This document shows, one piece after another, positions 1 through 10,105 of a stretch of 42,054 bases of DNA (position 1 is its first letter; each line of letters begins with the position of its first letter). The translations under genes were made by a program, and so were the position numbers. The notes beneath the pieces are model-generated. The model did no database searches. It was not told the origin of the DNA and saw nothing but the letters and a program-made list of their open reading frames with translations. Source of the stretch: Planctomycetia bacterium (GTDB lineage Bacteria > Planctomycetota > Phycisphaerae > FEN-1346); contig PMZT01000016.1 in the NCBI GenBank assembly GCA_003170085.1, positions 1 to 42,054 on the forward strand, in the 5' to 3' direction.

Positions 1-2
1 AC

Positions 3-305
3 CCTCGAACCGGAGCAAGGCATAAGTTGCTTTACTGGTCAATGCTCGAGTATGCCTGCCGGCGCCAAACCCCGTGCTTCGATTTCGGCCGCAGCACACA
101 GGATTCCGGCACCTATCGCTTCAAGGCCCAGTGGGGCGCCAAGGAGGTCCCCCTCTACTGGTTCTACCTCCTGCGGCCGGGCGAGGAGATCCCCGACCTG
201 CGGCCCGATAGCCCGAAATATCGCCTTGCTACAGCCCTGTGGCGGCGGCTTCCATTATGCCTCGTCCGCCTGATTGGTCCGCGAATCATCGCCAGGCTCT
301 CGTAG
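3..305 (+). CDS. FemAB-like (GNAT-fold) protein, C-terminal part, truncated by left window edge
   Basis: Frame is open to the left edge (...ARHKLLYWSMLEYACRRQ...); FDFGRST..SGTYRFKAQWGA..VPLYW matches the C-terminus of FemAB-related, PEP-CTERM/exosortase-associated proteins; TAG stop at 303-305. Confidence 0.7.
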   Translation, partial: PRTGARHKLLYWSMLEYACRRQTPCFDFGRSTQDSGTYRFKAQWGAKEVPLYWFYLLRPGEEIPDLRPDSPKYRLATALWRRLPLCLVRLIGPRIIARLS

Positions 306-414
306 CCTGGTGCCGTGGCTGTCTACCGCCTGAGGGGAGGAGTGCCGCGATGCAGCTGTTCAGAGTCACCTTTGTACAGACGTGCTGACCCATGCAAACC
401 GCCGCTAAAGTACT

Positions 415-1503
415 TCAGACCGACTTCCGCAGCACATCCACGATGCGGTCCGCGGCATGGCCGTCCCAGAGGTCGGGGGTGCGGGAAGTGGATTCCGGCG
501 CCGCCATGACACGGCGGAAGGCGGCTTCGATGCGGGCGGGATCGGTGCCGACGAGTTGATTGCAGCCCACATCCACCGTCACCGGCCGCTCGGTGTTCTC
601 GCGCAGCGTCAGGCACGGCACCTTCAAGATGGTGGTCTCTTCCTGGATGCCGCCGGAGTCGGTCAGCACAAGCCGGGCCTCGGCCATCAGCCGCAGGAAA
701 TCGAGGTATCCCAGCGGTTCCACCAGGCGAAGGCCCCGCTCGGCCCCGGCGCCGGCCAGGCCGAACTGTTCCAGGTTCCGCCGCGTCCGCGGGTGGACCG
801 GGAAGATGATGGGCAGTTCGCGGCCGATCTCGCCCAAGGCCTCGATGAGCCGGCCGAGCGTAGTGGGATCGTCGACGTTCGCGGGCCGATGAAGCGTCAG
901 GACGGCGTAGCGGCGCGGGACGAGGCCAAGGTCCGCCAGGATGGGCCGGCTGCGCGCCCGCTCGAGGTTCCGCAGGAGCGTGTCGATCATGACGTTGCCG
1001 ACGAAATGGACCTTCTCGGGGGCCACGCCCTCGCGTTTCAGGTTCGCCAGGCCGCTGGGCTCGGTCACGAAAAGCAGGTCGCTGATGGCATCAGTCAGGA
1101 GGCGGTTGATCTCCTCGGGCATGGTCCGGTCGAAACTGCGCAGGCCCGCCTCGACGTGGGCCACCCGCACGCCCATGCGTACGGCCACCAGGGCGCACGC
1201 CACGGTGCTATTGACGTCGCCGACCACGAGGACGATGTCGGGCCGGTGCTCGGCTACAATCGGCTCGAAGCGCAGCATGATCTCGGCCGTCTGCCACGTG
1301 GGCGAACCGGAGCCGACGCCCAGGTTGACGTCCGGTCGCGGGATGCCCAGTTCATCGAAGAACTGCTCGCTCATCCGGGCATCGTAATGCTGGCCGGTAT
1401 GGACGAGGAGTGGCTGAATAGATGGGTGCCGCCGATAGGCTTCCATCAGCGGGGCGATCTTCATGAAGTTCGGACGCGCGCCGCAGACATTGATGATTCT
1501 CAT
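415..1503 (-). CDS. wecB: UDP-N-acetylglucosamine 2-epimerase (non-hydrolysing)
   Basis: MRIINVCGARPNFMKIAPLM..., HTGQHYD, HVEAGLRS, MPEEINR, LTDSGGIQEE motifs; alternative upstream start at 1518. Confidence 0.92.
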   Translation of the reverse strand: MRIINVCGARPNFMKIAPLMEAYRRHPSIQPLLVHTGQHYDARMSEQFFDELGIPRPDVNLGVGSGSPTWQTAEIMLRFEPIVAEHRPDIVLVVGDVNSTVACALVAVRMGVRVAHVEAGLRSFDRTMPEEINRLLTDAISDLLFVTEPSGLANLKREGVAPEKVHFVGNVMIDTLLRNLERARSRPILADLGLVPRRYAVLTLHRPANVDDPTTLGRLIEALGEIGRELPIIFPVHPRTRRNLEQFGLAGAGAERGLRLVEPLGYLDFLRLMAEARLVLTDSGGIQEETTILKVPCLTLRENTERPVTVDVGCNQLVGTDPARIEAAFRRVMAAPESTSRTPDLWDGHAADRIVDVLRKSV

Positions 1504-1713
1504 GGCCGATCCTTGCACGCCCCCCGCTTGCTGCGCAGGCCGGAACCGACCGAGCCGCTCAGCCAGGAGGCCACGCGTCTCCTATATCGGCACGTGGCAG
1601 ATATGAGTCAAGAACAAAACGCCGGACAGGGGTCGCCAGATAGAGTGTCATGGCCGACTGAGCTGGCCAGCCAGATCGGCCCGGCCCACGAGACCTCTGG
1701 GAAGTTCATACAC

Positions 1714-2340
1714 TCAGCCGCCTTGCGGGCGCTGCTCCGCGTGGAACCCGATGCGTTTTCTGGGCGGCTGCGGCGGCGGGATCATCAACTCGCGAATGGC
1801 GTCGAACACCACGCGGAACTGGGAGTCGTACTTGCTCTCCAATTCGTTCAGCCGCTGGGCCAGGTCGGCATGCGTGGCAAGCATCTGCCGCAGGCGAACA
1901 AAAGCCCGCATGATCTCGATATTGACCCACACGGCCCGTTGGCTTCGCAGGACGCTCGACAGCATGGCCACGCCCTGTTCGGTAAAGGCGCGCGGCGGCT
2001 TGCGCGTCCCGCCCCAACTTGATGTTCCAGAATGGAACTTCAAGTTCTCAAACTCCTTGCGAGTCAGGCTGAACATAAAATCGCCGGGAAAGCGGCCGAG
2101 GTTACGGCTTACCGCCTTGTTCAGGTTGCCCGTCGTTACGCCATACATGGGTGCCAGGTCCCTGTCCAGCATGACCTTGTGACCGCGGATGAGAAGGATG
2201 CTGCGCTCGATGCGCTCCACCGGCACAACGGCCTTACGCTCCGGCAACGTTGCGGCAGGGATGCGCTTGCGTCTGCCTTTGTGGTGGACGGATTCGACGG
2301 GTATCTTTTTCGCATTGTCGGCCTTCTTGGCCATTGGCAT
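1714..2340 (-). CDS. ORF6N (KilA-N-type) DNA-binding domain protein
   Basis: [70 protein letters not shown]...[16 protein letters not shown] is a typical ORF6N domain; start set at MPMAKKADN (longer ORF to 2469 possible). Confidence 0.82.
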   Translation of the reverse strand: MPMAKKADNAKKIPVESVHHKGRRKRIPAATLPERKAVVPVERIERSILLIRGHKVMLDRDLAPMYGVTTGNLNKAVSRNLGRFPGDFMFSLTRKEFENLKFHSGTSSWGGTRKPPRAFTEQGVAMLSSVLRSQRAVWVNIEIMRAFVRLRQMLATHADLAQRLNELESKYDSQFRVVFDAIRELMIPPPQPPRKRIGFHAEQRPQGG

Positions 2341-2732
2341 ATTACCTATTTGGCGATCTTGCGCCATTAGGCGCTTTGGCCCAGGCCGAGGCATTCGACT
2401 TGCTGCACGTACGTCCGTCAGATACTGACACAGTAGGCCCCGGTTGCCGACGGCTACCCATTCTGACAACTTCCCGACCCATCTACAACAGGTTAATCAC
2501 GAGTTAGGGTAACCATACGCTCGGCCAGGTCATCCCGCGACTTGGCGGCCAGCGGCACCCGATTGTGGTGGTGTGAGTGGTTCGGCCATTGCACACAGGC
2601 GAGTGCGCCAGTAACCTGTATTCGGTGGTCGCTTATCGGAAGGCAAAGTCTGCAACGCGGCTTTTCAAGACACAACGTCGTTGCCGCCGGTCCGGTAGCG
2701 CAGCGACGTCATTTACAAGGGAAGGAAACTGA

Positions 2733-4217
2733 ATGAGAATCGAGAACTTCAGCTCCCTCTTCCGTCGTTCGGCGGCGATGCCGGCGGTGTTCGTGATCCT
2801 CGTTCTGGCCGCGTGCGGCGCGGCCGGGGTAGCGGAAGGCAAGGTGGTCGTTTATCCCGCGCCGCCCGGCGAGCCGATCAGCCCGGATTACCGGGTCTCG
2901 GTCGCGGGGCAGGAGGTGCCCGTTTATGTGGCCAAGGTCGCCCCCGCCGACGCGCAGCGGCGCTGGAAGGCCATGGACGACAAGAAGAACTCCGCCGACT
3001 ATTTCGATACGGCGGCCTTCGCATCCTTCGACATGCAGGGCGCGGTGACCGTTACCGTGACGGTGCCCGCGACGGTTTCGGCGGCAAAGGTCCTTCCCGC
3101 CTCCGCCGGGATTACGCCGACGATCCGCGAGAAGTCCGTTTCCTTCACCGTGGCCTCGCCCCGGCACCTGACGGTCGAGATCAACGGCGAATGGGTGAAG
3201 TCCTTGCACCTCTTTGCCAACCCGCCCGAGACCGATGCGCCCCGGCCCGACGATCCCAACGTCATTTACTTCGGGCCGGGAGTGCACAAGGTCAGCCACG
3301 TGGTGGTCGGCGACAATAAGACCGTGTACATCGCGGGCGGGGCCGTGGTGCGGGCGGTGATCGATCCAGACGAAAAGTTCAACATCAGCAGCTACAGCGG
3401 CCTGCGCGGCTACGCACCGACGTTCGAACTGCGGGGGCGGAACATCACTTTCCGCGGGCGCGGCATCCTCGATGCCGGCGGCTGCACGACCCACGCCCGG
3501 AACATGATCCTCGTCCAGGGATCCGACATCACCCTGGAGGGTGTGATCCTGCGCGACTCGAGCACCTGGAACATCCCCATCCGCCGGTCCGACCGCGTCA
3601 CGGTCCGGAACGTCAAGGTGCTCGGCTACCGGGCGAACTCCGACGGCATCGATATATGCAACAGCCGCGACGTAACGGTCGAGAACTGCTTCCTCCGCAC
3701 CCTCGACGACCTCATCGTCGTGAAGTCGGACAAGGGGCAAGGCGAAGTGAAGCACATCGTGGCCAGGGGCTGCGTGCTGTGGAACCAGGTGGCGCATGCG
3801 CTGAGCGTCGGCGCGGAACTCCGCGAAAACGTGGACGACGTGCTGTTCACCGATTGCGACGTGATCCATGACCAGGGGCGGGAATGGTCGCTGCGCGTGT
3901 ACCACTGCGATGCCGCCCGGATCAGCAACATCCGCTTCGAGAACATCCGCATTGAGGAGGCGCGTAAATTCATCTCGCTGTGGATCGGCAAGGCCGTGTG
4001 GACCCACGACCAGGAACTGGGGCACATCCAGGGCGTGACGTTCAAGGACATCCGGGCTGCCGGCGATTCTCCGCTCAAGGTGGAATTGGTCGGCGGCGAT
4101 GAAGAGCACATGATCGAGGACGTGCTCTTCCAGGACGTGGTGCTCAATGGTAAGCCGTTGACGCGCGACGGGGTGAAGGCGAACGCATTCGTGAAGAACG
4201 TGGTCATACGGCCATGA
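2733..4217 (+). CDS. Secreted GH28-like (polygalacturonase-type) right-handed beta-helix glycoside hydrolase
   Basis: Signal peptide; GPGVHKV...IAGGAVVRA...RGRGILDA...NSDGIDICNSRDVTVENCFLRTLDDLIVVKS pattern of GH28/pectin-lyase-fold enzymes. Confidence 0.75.
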   Translation: MRIENFSSLFRRSAAMPAVFVILVLAACGAAGVAEGKVVVYPAPPGEPISPDYRVSVAGQEVPVYVAKVAPADAQRRWKAMDDKKNSADYFDTAAFASFDMQGAVTVTVTVPATVSAAKVLPASAGITPTIREKSVSFTVASPRHLTVEINGEWVKSLHLFANPPETDAPRPDDPNVIYFGPGVHKVSHVVVGDNKTVYIAGGAVVRAVIDPDEKFNISSYSGLRGYAPTFELRGRNITFRGRGILDAGGCTTHARNMILVQGSDITLEGVILRDSSTWNIPIRRSDRVTVRNVKVLGYRANSDGIDICNSRDVTVENCFLRTLDDLIVVKSDKGQGEVKHIVARGCVLWNQVAHALSVGAELRENVDDVLFTDCDVIHDQGREWSLRVYHCDAARISNIRFENIRIEEARKFISLWIGKAVWTHDQELGHIQGVTFKDIRAAGDSPLKVELVGGDEEHMIEDVLFQDVVLNGKPLTRDGVKANAFVKNVVIRP

Positions 4218-4282
4218 CTGCGGGCAGGCCCATGAACGCCAGGGGAACGGGAGCGTGCAACTCACCTTGGCCACTTGCCGTC

Positions 4283-6475
4283 CTACGGTATCGCAAGTTC
4301 CCACGCCCAGGCTTGCCTCGCACCCGCAGAGACCGCCCGCTGGAACACCCTCGGCACCGGCTCCCCTGATCCGTCCTGCCCAATCCGCCTGAGGGTCAGC
4401 GAACCGGCCGGCAAATCGTACCGTGCGGCATCGAAATCCAGCGTGGCTTGGACCGGTTCGTTGCCCACGTTGACCATCAGGAGCACCAGCTTCTTCTCCT
4501 TGGGTAGCCGCCATGCGCCAACCATGAGGGCGTCCGTGGTCACGGGCCAGGTTCCGCTCCACTGCCAGTCGGCCGTGACGCGCGGGATGGTTCCCAGGAG
4601 CCGCGGCGGCCGGGCCATCTCGCCGGCATAGAAGTAGCGCCGCAGCGCATATCGTAACCGCACGACTTGGCGCAGGAACTCGGCATTGCCCTTCTCATGG
4701 ACCACATCCGGATCGAGCCAGCCGATCTGCTCGCCGTAAACGAGCTGCTGCCCGGCCTTCATCTGCAGGGCCAGGTCCTTGGTCGGGCCGCCGCGGTAAG
4801 CCCGGCCGAACATCTGGATCGCGCCGCCGTAGACGGCCGGGAAGACCGGCACCTGGCCGTCGTACTGCCAGTGCCACGTCAGGTAACCGTCGAAGACCTG
4901 CGTGTAGAGCTCGGCGTTACACTCGGTGGTGAGCATACAGTCGGCCGGTTTGGCCTTGCGGATCGACTCCAAAAGGGCCCAGTAGCCTTCGGTCCACCAG
5001 TGGCCGCCGCCCAGGGGATGGCCGTGCGTGCGATCGAAGCAAAGCTCGGGCTTGGCCGCGGCGATTTGGTCCATGTAAACGCCCTTCACGCCGCACTCGC
5101 CGAAAAGCCGGAGCACCGTCGCTTGTATCGTGCTGCGCCAAAGCTCGGTGGTCGGGCACATGACCGCCAACTGCACGGGGCTGCCGTCGGACTCCTTGCT
5201 TCCGTACATCTCAATGTAAGGCTTGCCCTGTTCGTCCTTGGTGGCGGCCGGCAAGGCCAGGCGGGTGAACTCGAAGTCCTCCCGCCCCCGGTCGTGCGTG
5301 TCCCACAGCCGGCTGTTGATGTAGGGCATCACGTACACACCCGACGCCTGGAGGTCGCGAACCGCCTCGGCGAACCCCGGCTTGGCCGGAAAGTAGTGTG
5401 GATAGTCGTTGTCGAAGGGGATCTGATGCCAGGAGTACCAGTGGAAGCCGATCGGCACGCCGAGGTACTTCTGGAACTCCTTGACCCGGGCGGCACACTC
5501 GCCGGGTGCCCCGCCGGTCTGGGCCCAGGCCGAGAGTTCCCGCATCCACAGGGGCGTGTCGGCGCGGCCCTCGGACTCGAGCCGCGGATACCAACGGGCG
5601 CAGCGGCGAACCCAGTCGCGGTAGATTACCGCGGCGTCGAACCAGTCGCCCTGCAGAAGCTGCCACACGGCCTCGCCGCTCAGTTCGAACCCGTTGCCGC
5701 CCACGCCCATATCGGCCGCCGGGTGCTCGAATGCCAAGGTCACGGCCCGCTCCGCCGGCCGACTCTCCACGACGATGTCCTTGGTGCTCCCCAGCGGGTC
5801 GTGCATGGCCACATAGAGGCCCGCCTTGCCCTCGGCGTCGTAAGCTGCCAGCAGTTGCATGCTGGTCCAGCCGCTGGGATAGGTGCCTCGGTACTGAAAA
5901 GCTCGCCGCCACGGGTCCTGCTGCAACTCACCTGCGCCGCGAGGCAAAAGGACCTTGGCCTGTGGCCCCAGGTCGGTCACGGCCAGTTGCGGGAAGCGGA
6001 CCTGCCAGACGCTCCACTCGGCCGGCGCGCCTTCGATACGCAACGTCCAGCGGAACGCCCCCGCCGCATCCGGCACGACGTGGGCCACCACGCGAAGCTC
6101 GCCCAGCCGACGATCGGCCGGGCGCTGCCAGCGAATCTCGGCGCCCTTGCTCGGATCGGGCATGCGTACTTCGCATCCGGTCCAGCCGTCCTCAGCGTTC
6201 AATCGTAGCGTTTCCTTGGCAGCCACCTGCCGGAGCGTGAGCTCGAAAAGCGGCAAGGCTTTCGGGGCGAGCATTTGGCGGCGCGAAGCGACATCGTACA
6301 AGTTGGTCAGGCGGACGCCGCCGTCGCCCTGCTGAAGAATCAGCCCCAGGTTGCCGGCGGTCAACTCGGTCCGACCGGTTGGCTCGCCGCCGGCGGCCGC
6401 GTGAGCACCCATCAAGATGAAGGCGCACAGGCCGAACAGCCAAATGCGACGGATTGTTGCGCTCGTGCCGACCAT
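4283..6475 (-). CDS. DUF6259-type putative glycoside hydrolase (TIM barrel), secreted
   Basis: Signal peptide; LPRGAGELQQDPWRRAFQYRGTYPSGWTSMQLLAAYD...GLYVAMHDPLGSTKD..., GVKGVYMDQIAAAKP; DUF6259-like layout. Confidence 0.7.
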   Translation of the reverse strand: MVGTSATIRRIWLFGLCAFILMGAHAAAGGEPTGRTELTAGNLGLILQQGDGGVRLTNLYDVASRRQMLAPKALPLFELTLRQVAAKETLRLNAEDGWTGCEVRMPDPSKGAEIRWQRPADRRLGELRVVAHVVPDAAGAFRWTLRIEGAPAEWSVWQVRFPQLAVTDLGPQAKVLLPRGAGELQQDPWRRAFQYRGTYPSGWTSMQLLAAYDAEGKAGLYVAMHDPLGSTKDIVVESRPAERAVTLAFEHPAADMGVGGNGFELSGEAVWQLLQGDWFDAAVIYRDWVRRCARWYPRLESEGRADTPLWMRELSAWAQTGGAPGECAARVKEFQKYLGVPIGFHWYSWHQIPFDNDYPHYFPAKPGFAEAVRDLQASGVYVMPYINSRLWDTHDRGREDFEFTRLALPAATKDEQGKPYIEMYGSKESDGSPVQLAVMCPTTELWRSTIQATVLRLFGECGVKGVYMDQIAAAKPELCFDRTHGHPLGGGHWWTEGYWALLESIRKAKPADCMLTTECNAELYTQVFDGYLTWHWQYDGQVPVFPAVYGGAIQMFGRAYRGGPTKDLALQMKAGQQLVYGEQIGWLDPDVVHEKGNAEFLRQVVRLRYALRRYFYAGEMARPPRLLGTIPRVTADWQWSGTWPVTTDALMVGAWRLPKEKKLVLLMVNVGNEPVQATLDFDAARYDLPAGSLTLRRIGQDGSGEPVPRVFQRAVSAGARQAWAWELAIP

Positions 6476-6714
6476 CAGATGCCCACCTTCCCTTGGACGA
6501 AACCCGACTTCCAGGCAGGAGTAGCCGTGTTTCTCATTTCAACTCCGCTCGGACACGCCCCGCGCAGCCGTAGCCGCCTCATGCTAACGTGGTGGTGCCC
6601 CGCTTGCCAGCGGGCGAACTGTCACTGACGGAGTTCGTGTGGCGCGCGGTCTTGGCCGGTTTTTCTGGCGGCGCGTGCGTTTCATGGCTATTCTAGGCTC
6701 GACAAGGGGAACCC

Positions 6715-9204
6715 ATGCGATCAACCAACCTACTTTGCGTCCGTATCCTGGCGTGCGCCCTGGGCGTGCTGTTCGGTTCAGCGGCATTCGCCGGCACGGA
6801 GTTGCACGTCGCCCCGAACGGCAGCGATGCAAACCCCGGCACGCTTGATAAGCCGCTGGCCACGCTGCAACGGGCGCGCGACCTCATCCGCCAGCTCAGG
6901 AAGGGCGACCAACCTCCGCAAGGGGGCGTGCGCGTAATCCTGCACGAAGGCCGGTACTTTCTGGCCGAGCCGCTGGTTCTCGGCCCGCAGGACTCCGGCG
7001 CGGAAGGCGCCCCGATCATCTACTCTGCCGAAGCGGGCAAGAACGTCGTGCTCAGCGGCGGCCGGTTGATCACGGGGTGGAAGAACGTCAGGGACAACCT
7101 TTGGACGGTCGCCCTGCCCGAGGTCCAGCAAGGTAAATGGTATTTCCGCCAGCTCTTCACCGGCGACCGGCGCCTGACGCGGGCGCGATCTCCCAACAGC
7201 GGGTTCTTCCTGAGCACCGGCCCCTTGTCGAAGTACGCCGGCGGACTGAAGGACCACTGGGGCGGCATGAAGGCCGTGGGCGGGCTGCGCGCAACCGAGC
7301 CCGACTTGTTCTGCGGCATGAACTTCCGCGCCGGCGACATCAAGGCGGCCAAGGACCTCGACCAAGCCGAGGTCCTGACCTGGCACAGTTGGGAATGCTC
7401 CTGGCAAACGGTCCGCCGGATCGACGAGGCCCAGCACGACGTCTACTTCAACACGCCCTGCCGCTACCCGGTTGGCTTCTTCTCTCCCGAATGCCGCTAC
7501 CGCGTGGAGAACATCGCCGAGGCGCTCGACGAACCCGGCGAGTGGCTGCTGGACCGCAAGACCGGCGTCCTTTCCTATCTCGCCGCCAAGGATGAAAATC
7601 CCAACACCATGGGCATCGTCGCGCCCGTGCTCCAGAAACTGCTCGTGCTGGACGGCGACGGCCATGCCGGACAGTTCGTGCAGCACGTGACCTTCAGCGG
7701 CCTCAGTTTCCGCCACGCCGATTATCCGCTGGGCATCTACGACGTCGCTCCCGGCTGGCCCGCGCAGGCGCTCAAGGTGGACCCGACGTGGCCAAAGGAT
7801 TTCCCGCCCGGTTACACCGACGCCCAGGCCGCCCCCAACTGCGGGCAGGTCATCGAATTCAACTCCGCCCGCCATTGCACGCTCGAGCGGTGCGAAGTCA
7901 CCCTAATCGGCAACTACGCGCTGGCGATCCAGAACGCCTCCCGGGCCAACCGCGTTGCCGGGTGCTTCCTCCACGACCTCGGCGGCGGAGGCATCCGCGT
8001 GGGACCCCCGACGAGAACCGTCAAGAATCTCGACAAAGACGACACCCCCAGCGACAACCTGATCGAGGACAACACGATCCGCCACACCAGCCTGGTGCAC
8101 CCCTCGGCCGTGGGCATCATGATCGCCCAGAGCCAGGCCAATCGCGTGCGGCACAACGAGATCGCCGATATCGGTTACGCGGGCATCCACATCGGCTGGA
8201 CGTGGGGCCGCGATCCCAACTACACGAGCGACAACCTCCTCGAGGCCAATCACATCTTCGGCGCCATGCGCGACCTGGCCGACGCGGGCGGCATCTACTC
8301 GCTGGGCATCCAGGCCGGAACCGTCTTCCGCGAGAACTACATCCACGACATCGTCTCGCCGCGCGGCGCCATCGGCGCGCCGGTCAACGGCATGTTCTTC
8401 GACGAAGGCACGCGCGACCTGCGGGTGGAGCGCAACGTCATCCGCAACTGCCTCCAGCCCATACGCTTCAACCAGTGCAAATACGATGAACAGACCTTCG
8501 TCGAGAACAGCCTGGGCCTGAGCCTCCTGCGTGGCAAGCCCGCCGGCAAGATGGTCGCCGGCAAAGACGGTAACGGCTGCCTCTTCAGCGACGGCGGACA
8601 GGTCGTGGGGCATTGGCCCGACCTGGAAACGGACTTCTTCACGCTCTGCGCCTGGATCAAGCTGGACGCCCTGCCCCAGGGCGCCGAATCCCGCCAGTGG
8701 ATCGCCGGCAAGAACGCCGACGAATGGAGCGACGCCCACTACTCGCTGCTCGTGCAGGGCGACAAGCCGGCCGCGTACGTGAACCTCGGCGGTGGCAAGG
8801 AGAACCGTTTCAGCCTCACGGGCAAGCAGCCGCTGGTTGCCGGCCAGTGGCATCACGTGGCCATGACCCTCGGCCGCACCACGATAGGCCTCTTCCTGGA
8901 CGGCCAGCCCGCGGGCGAGATGAAACTTCAGTCGTCGCGAAAGAAAGGCACCGGCGACCTGGTCATCGGCGGCCGCCCTGATGGCTGGAAGCCCGGCAAC
9001 TTCCACGGCATCATCGACGACGTGCGTTTCTACCGCCGCAACCTGAACGCCGCGCAGTTGAAGGCCATCATCTCCGCCCCCGCCCAACTCGACTGGGACA
9101 CGGGCCTCGTGCACGCCTGGACCTTCGACAGCGAATCGCCGGCCTTCAACGCCGACCCGGTGATCCAATCCGCCGGCCCGCGCAGCAACCTCCGGCGGCC
9201 GTAA
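6715..9204 (+). CDS. Secreted right-handed beta-helix protein (GH141-like) with C-terminal LamG/concanavalin-like domain
   Basis: ELHVAPNGSDANPGTLDKPLATLQRARDLIRQ..., parallel beta-helix repeats, C-terminal FTLCAWIKL...WHHVAMTLG...IDDVRFYRRNL. Confidence 0.75.
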   Translation: MRSTNLLCVRILACALGVLFGSAAFAGTELHVAPNGSDANPGTLDKPLATLQRARDLIRQLRKGDQPPQGGVRVILHEGRYFLAEPLVLGPQDSGAEGAPIIYSAEAGKNVVLSGGRLITGWKNVRDNLWTVALPEVQQGKWYFRQLFTGDRRLTRARSPNSGFFLSTGPLSKYAGGLKDHWGGMKAVGGLRATEPDLFCGMNFRAGDIKAAKDLDQAEVLTWHSWECSWQTVRRIDEAQHDVYFNTPCRYPVGFFSPECRYRVENIAEALDEPGEWLLDRKTGVLSYLAAKDENPNTMGIVAPVLQKLLVLDGDGHAGQFVQHVTFSGLSFRHADYPLGIYDVAPGWPAQALKVDPTWPKDFPPGYTDAQAAPNCGQVIEFNSARHCTLERCEVTLIGNYALAIQNASRANRVAGCFLHDLGGGGIRVGPPTRTVKNLDKDDTPSDNLIEDNTIRHTSLVHPSAVGIMIAQSQANRVRHNEIADIGYAGIHIGWTWGRDPNYTSDNLLEANHIFGAMRDLADAGGIYSLGIQAGTVFRENYIHDIVSPRGAIGAPVNGMFFDEGTRDLRVERNVIRNCLQPIRFNQCKYDEQTFVENSLGLSLLRGKPAGKMVAGKDGNGCLFSDGGQVVGHWPDLETDFFTLCAWIKLDALPQGAESRQWIAGKNADEWSDAHYSLLVQGDKPAAYVNLGGGKENRFSLTGKQPLVAGQWHHVAMTLGRTTIGLFLDGQPAGEMKLQSSRKKGTGDLVIGGRPDGWKPGNFHGIIDDVRFYRRNLNAAQLKAIISAPAQLDWDTGLVHAWTFDSESPAFNADPVIQSAGPRSNLRRP

Positions 9205-9262
9205 GCGGCCGGGGTCAGCCACGAGCATAGGAGCAGTGAACTTGCGGCGGCGAAGCGTTCCT

Positions 9263-9691
9263 TCAGCCCATGAAGACCTCGGGGCTCACCTTGAATCGCC
9301 CCGCCAGTTTGCGGAGGTGCTCGACCGTCAGCGACCGCTCGCCCTTGAGAATCTTCGATCCCATACTCACGTGCACGCCCAAGAGCCGGGCAAGATCGGA
9401 TGCGCTCATGTCGTTCTCGGCCAGCAGATACTTCAGAACGCCGATCCCGCTGATATCTGCAGTCTCAATGGCATGGTGCCGGGCCTCGTAGGCCTGCACC
9501 AACTGTACAAGGGTCTCCAGATACCTCTCCTGGCCCCTGGTCAACTTGCCGGCTGCCATCAGGGCATCAATCATCTCCACCGTGTTCTCGTAGTGAACGT
9601 CGTCGATGATGGCCTGGGGCGGCATCATCCGCACAAGATCTTCGAAGCGACCCGGCAGCTTCTTCTTGTCAAGACTCTTCGTCGCAGACAT
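9263..9691 (-). CDS. higA: HigA-type antitoxin (HTH XRE)
   Basis: ISGIGVLKYLLAENDMSASDLARLLGVHVSMGSKILKGERSLTVEHLRKLAGRFKVSPEVFMG; immediately downstream of HigB. Confidence 0.85.
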   Translation of the reverse strand: MSATKSLDKKKLPGRFEDLVRMMPPQAIIDDVHYENTVEMIDALMAAGKLTRGQERYLETLVQLVQAYEARHHAIETADISGIGVLKYLLAENDMSASDLARLLGVHVSMGSKILKGERSLTVEHLRKLAGRFKVSPEVFMG

Positions 9692-9693
9692 GG

Positions 9694-9996
9694 CTACTCC
9701 TTCCACTTGTCTTCGTCGTACTCTTCGTGCGTGAGGACAGCCCGAACGTTGACAAGCTGGTAGTCGTACCGGATTCGGGCAATCAGGCGGTACTTGTTCC
9801 CACCAATGTTGAACACGGTCAGCGTATCTCCACCTGCCGTCCGAACCCCATCCGCACGTGGATACGCCTGCCGCACTTCCTGAAGATTGGACCATTCGGC
9901 ACCGGTGGCCATCTTGTACCAGAGCCGCAACGGCTCCTCCGCGCCGGCATGGCGCCGCCAGAACTCCCGCAGGGGTTTCAGGCTGATCACTCGCAC
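9694..9996 (-). CDS. higB: HigB-type mRNA interferase toxin
   Basis: MRVISLKPLREFWRRHAGAEEPLRLWYKMATGAEWSNLQEVRQAYP...FNIGGNKYRLIARIRYDYQLVNVRAVLTHEEYD; GTG start. Confidence 0.88.
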   Translation of the reverse strand: MRVISLKPLREFWRRHAGAEEPLRLWYKMATGAEWSNLQEVRQAYPRADGVRTAGGDTLTVFNIGGNKYRLIARIRYDYQLVNVRAVLTHEEYDEDKWKE

Positions 9997-10013
9997 TTAG
10001 ACATTATGTCTAA
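9997..10013. promoter_or_regulatory. Perfect palindrome, candidate HigA operator overlapping the higBA promoter
   Basis: TTAGACAT-T-ATGTCTAA (8-bp arms), abutting the higB GTG; a further TTTAGACA half-site at 10038-10045. Confidence 0.7.
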
Positions 10014-10031
10014 TTTTCGGCCTTCAGTCAA
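10003..10031 (-). promoter_or_regulatory. Candidate sigma70 promoter for higBA
   Basis: Minus strand TTGACT (10031-10026), 17 nt, CATAAT (10008-10003). Confidence 0.6.
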
Positions 10032-10105
10032 TCTCCATTTAGACAAAATGGCCAAACGGGCAAGAAACCCGGGCGTGGGGTGCGGGTCCACCCACTTTCG
10101 CGCCC

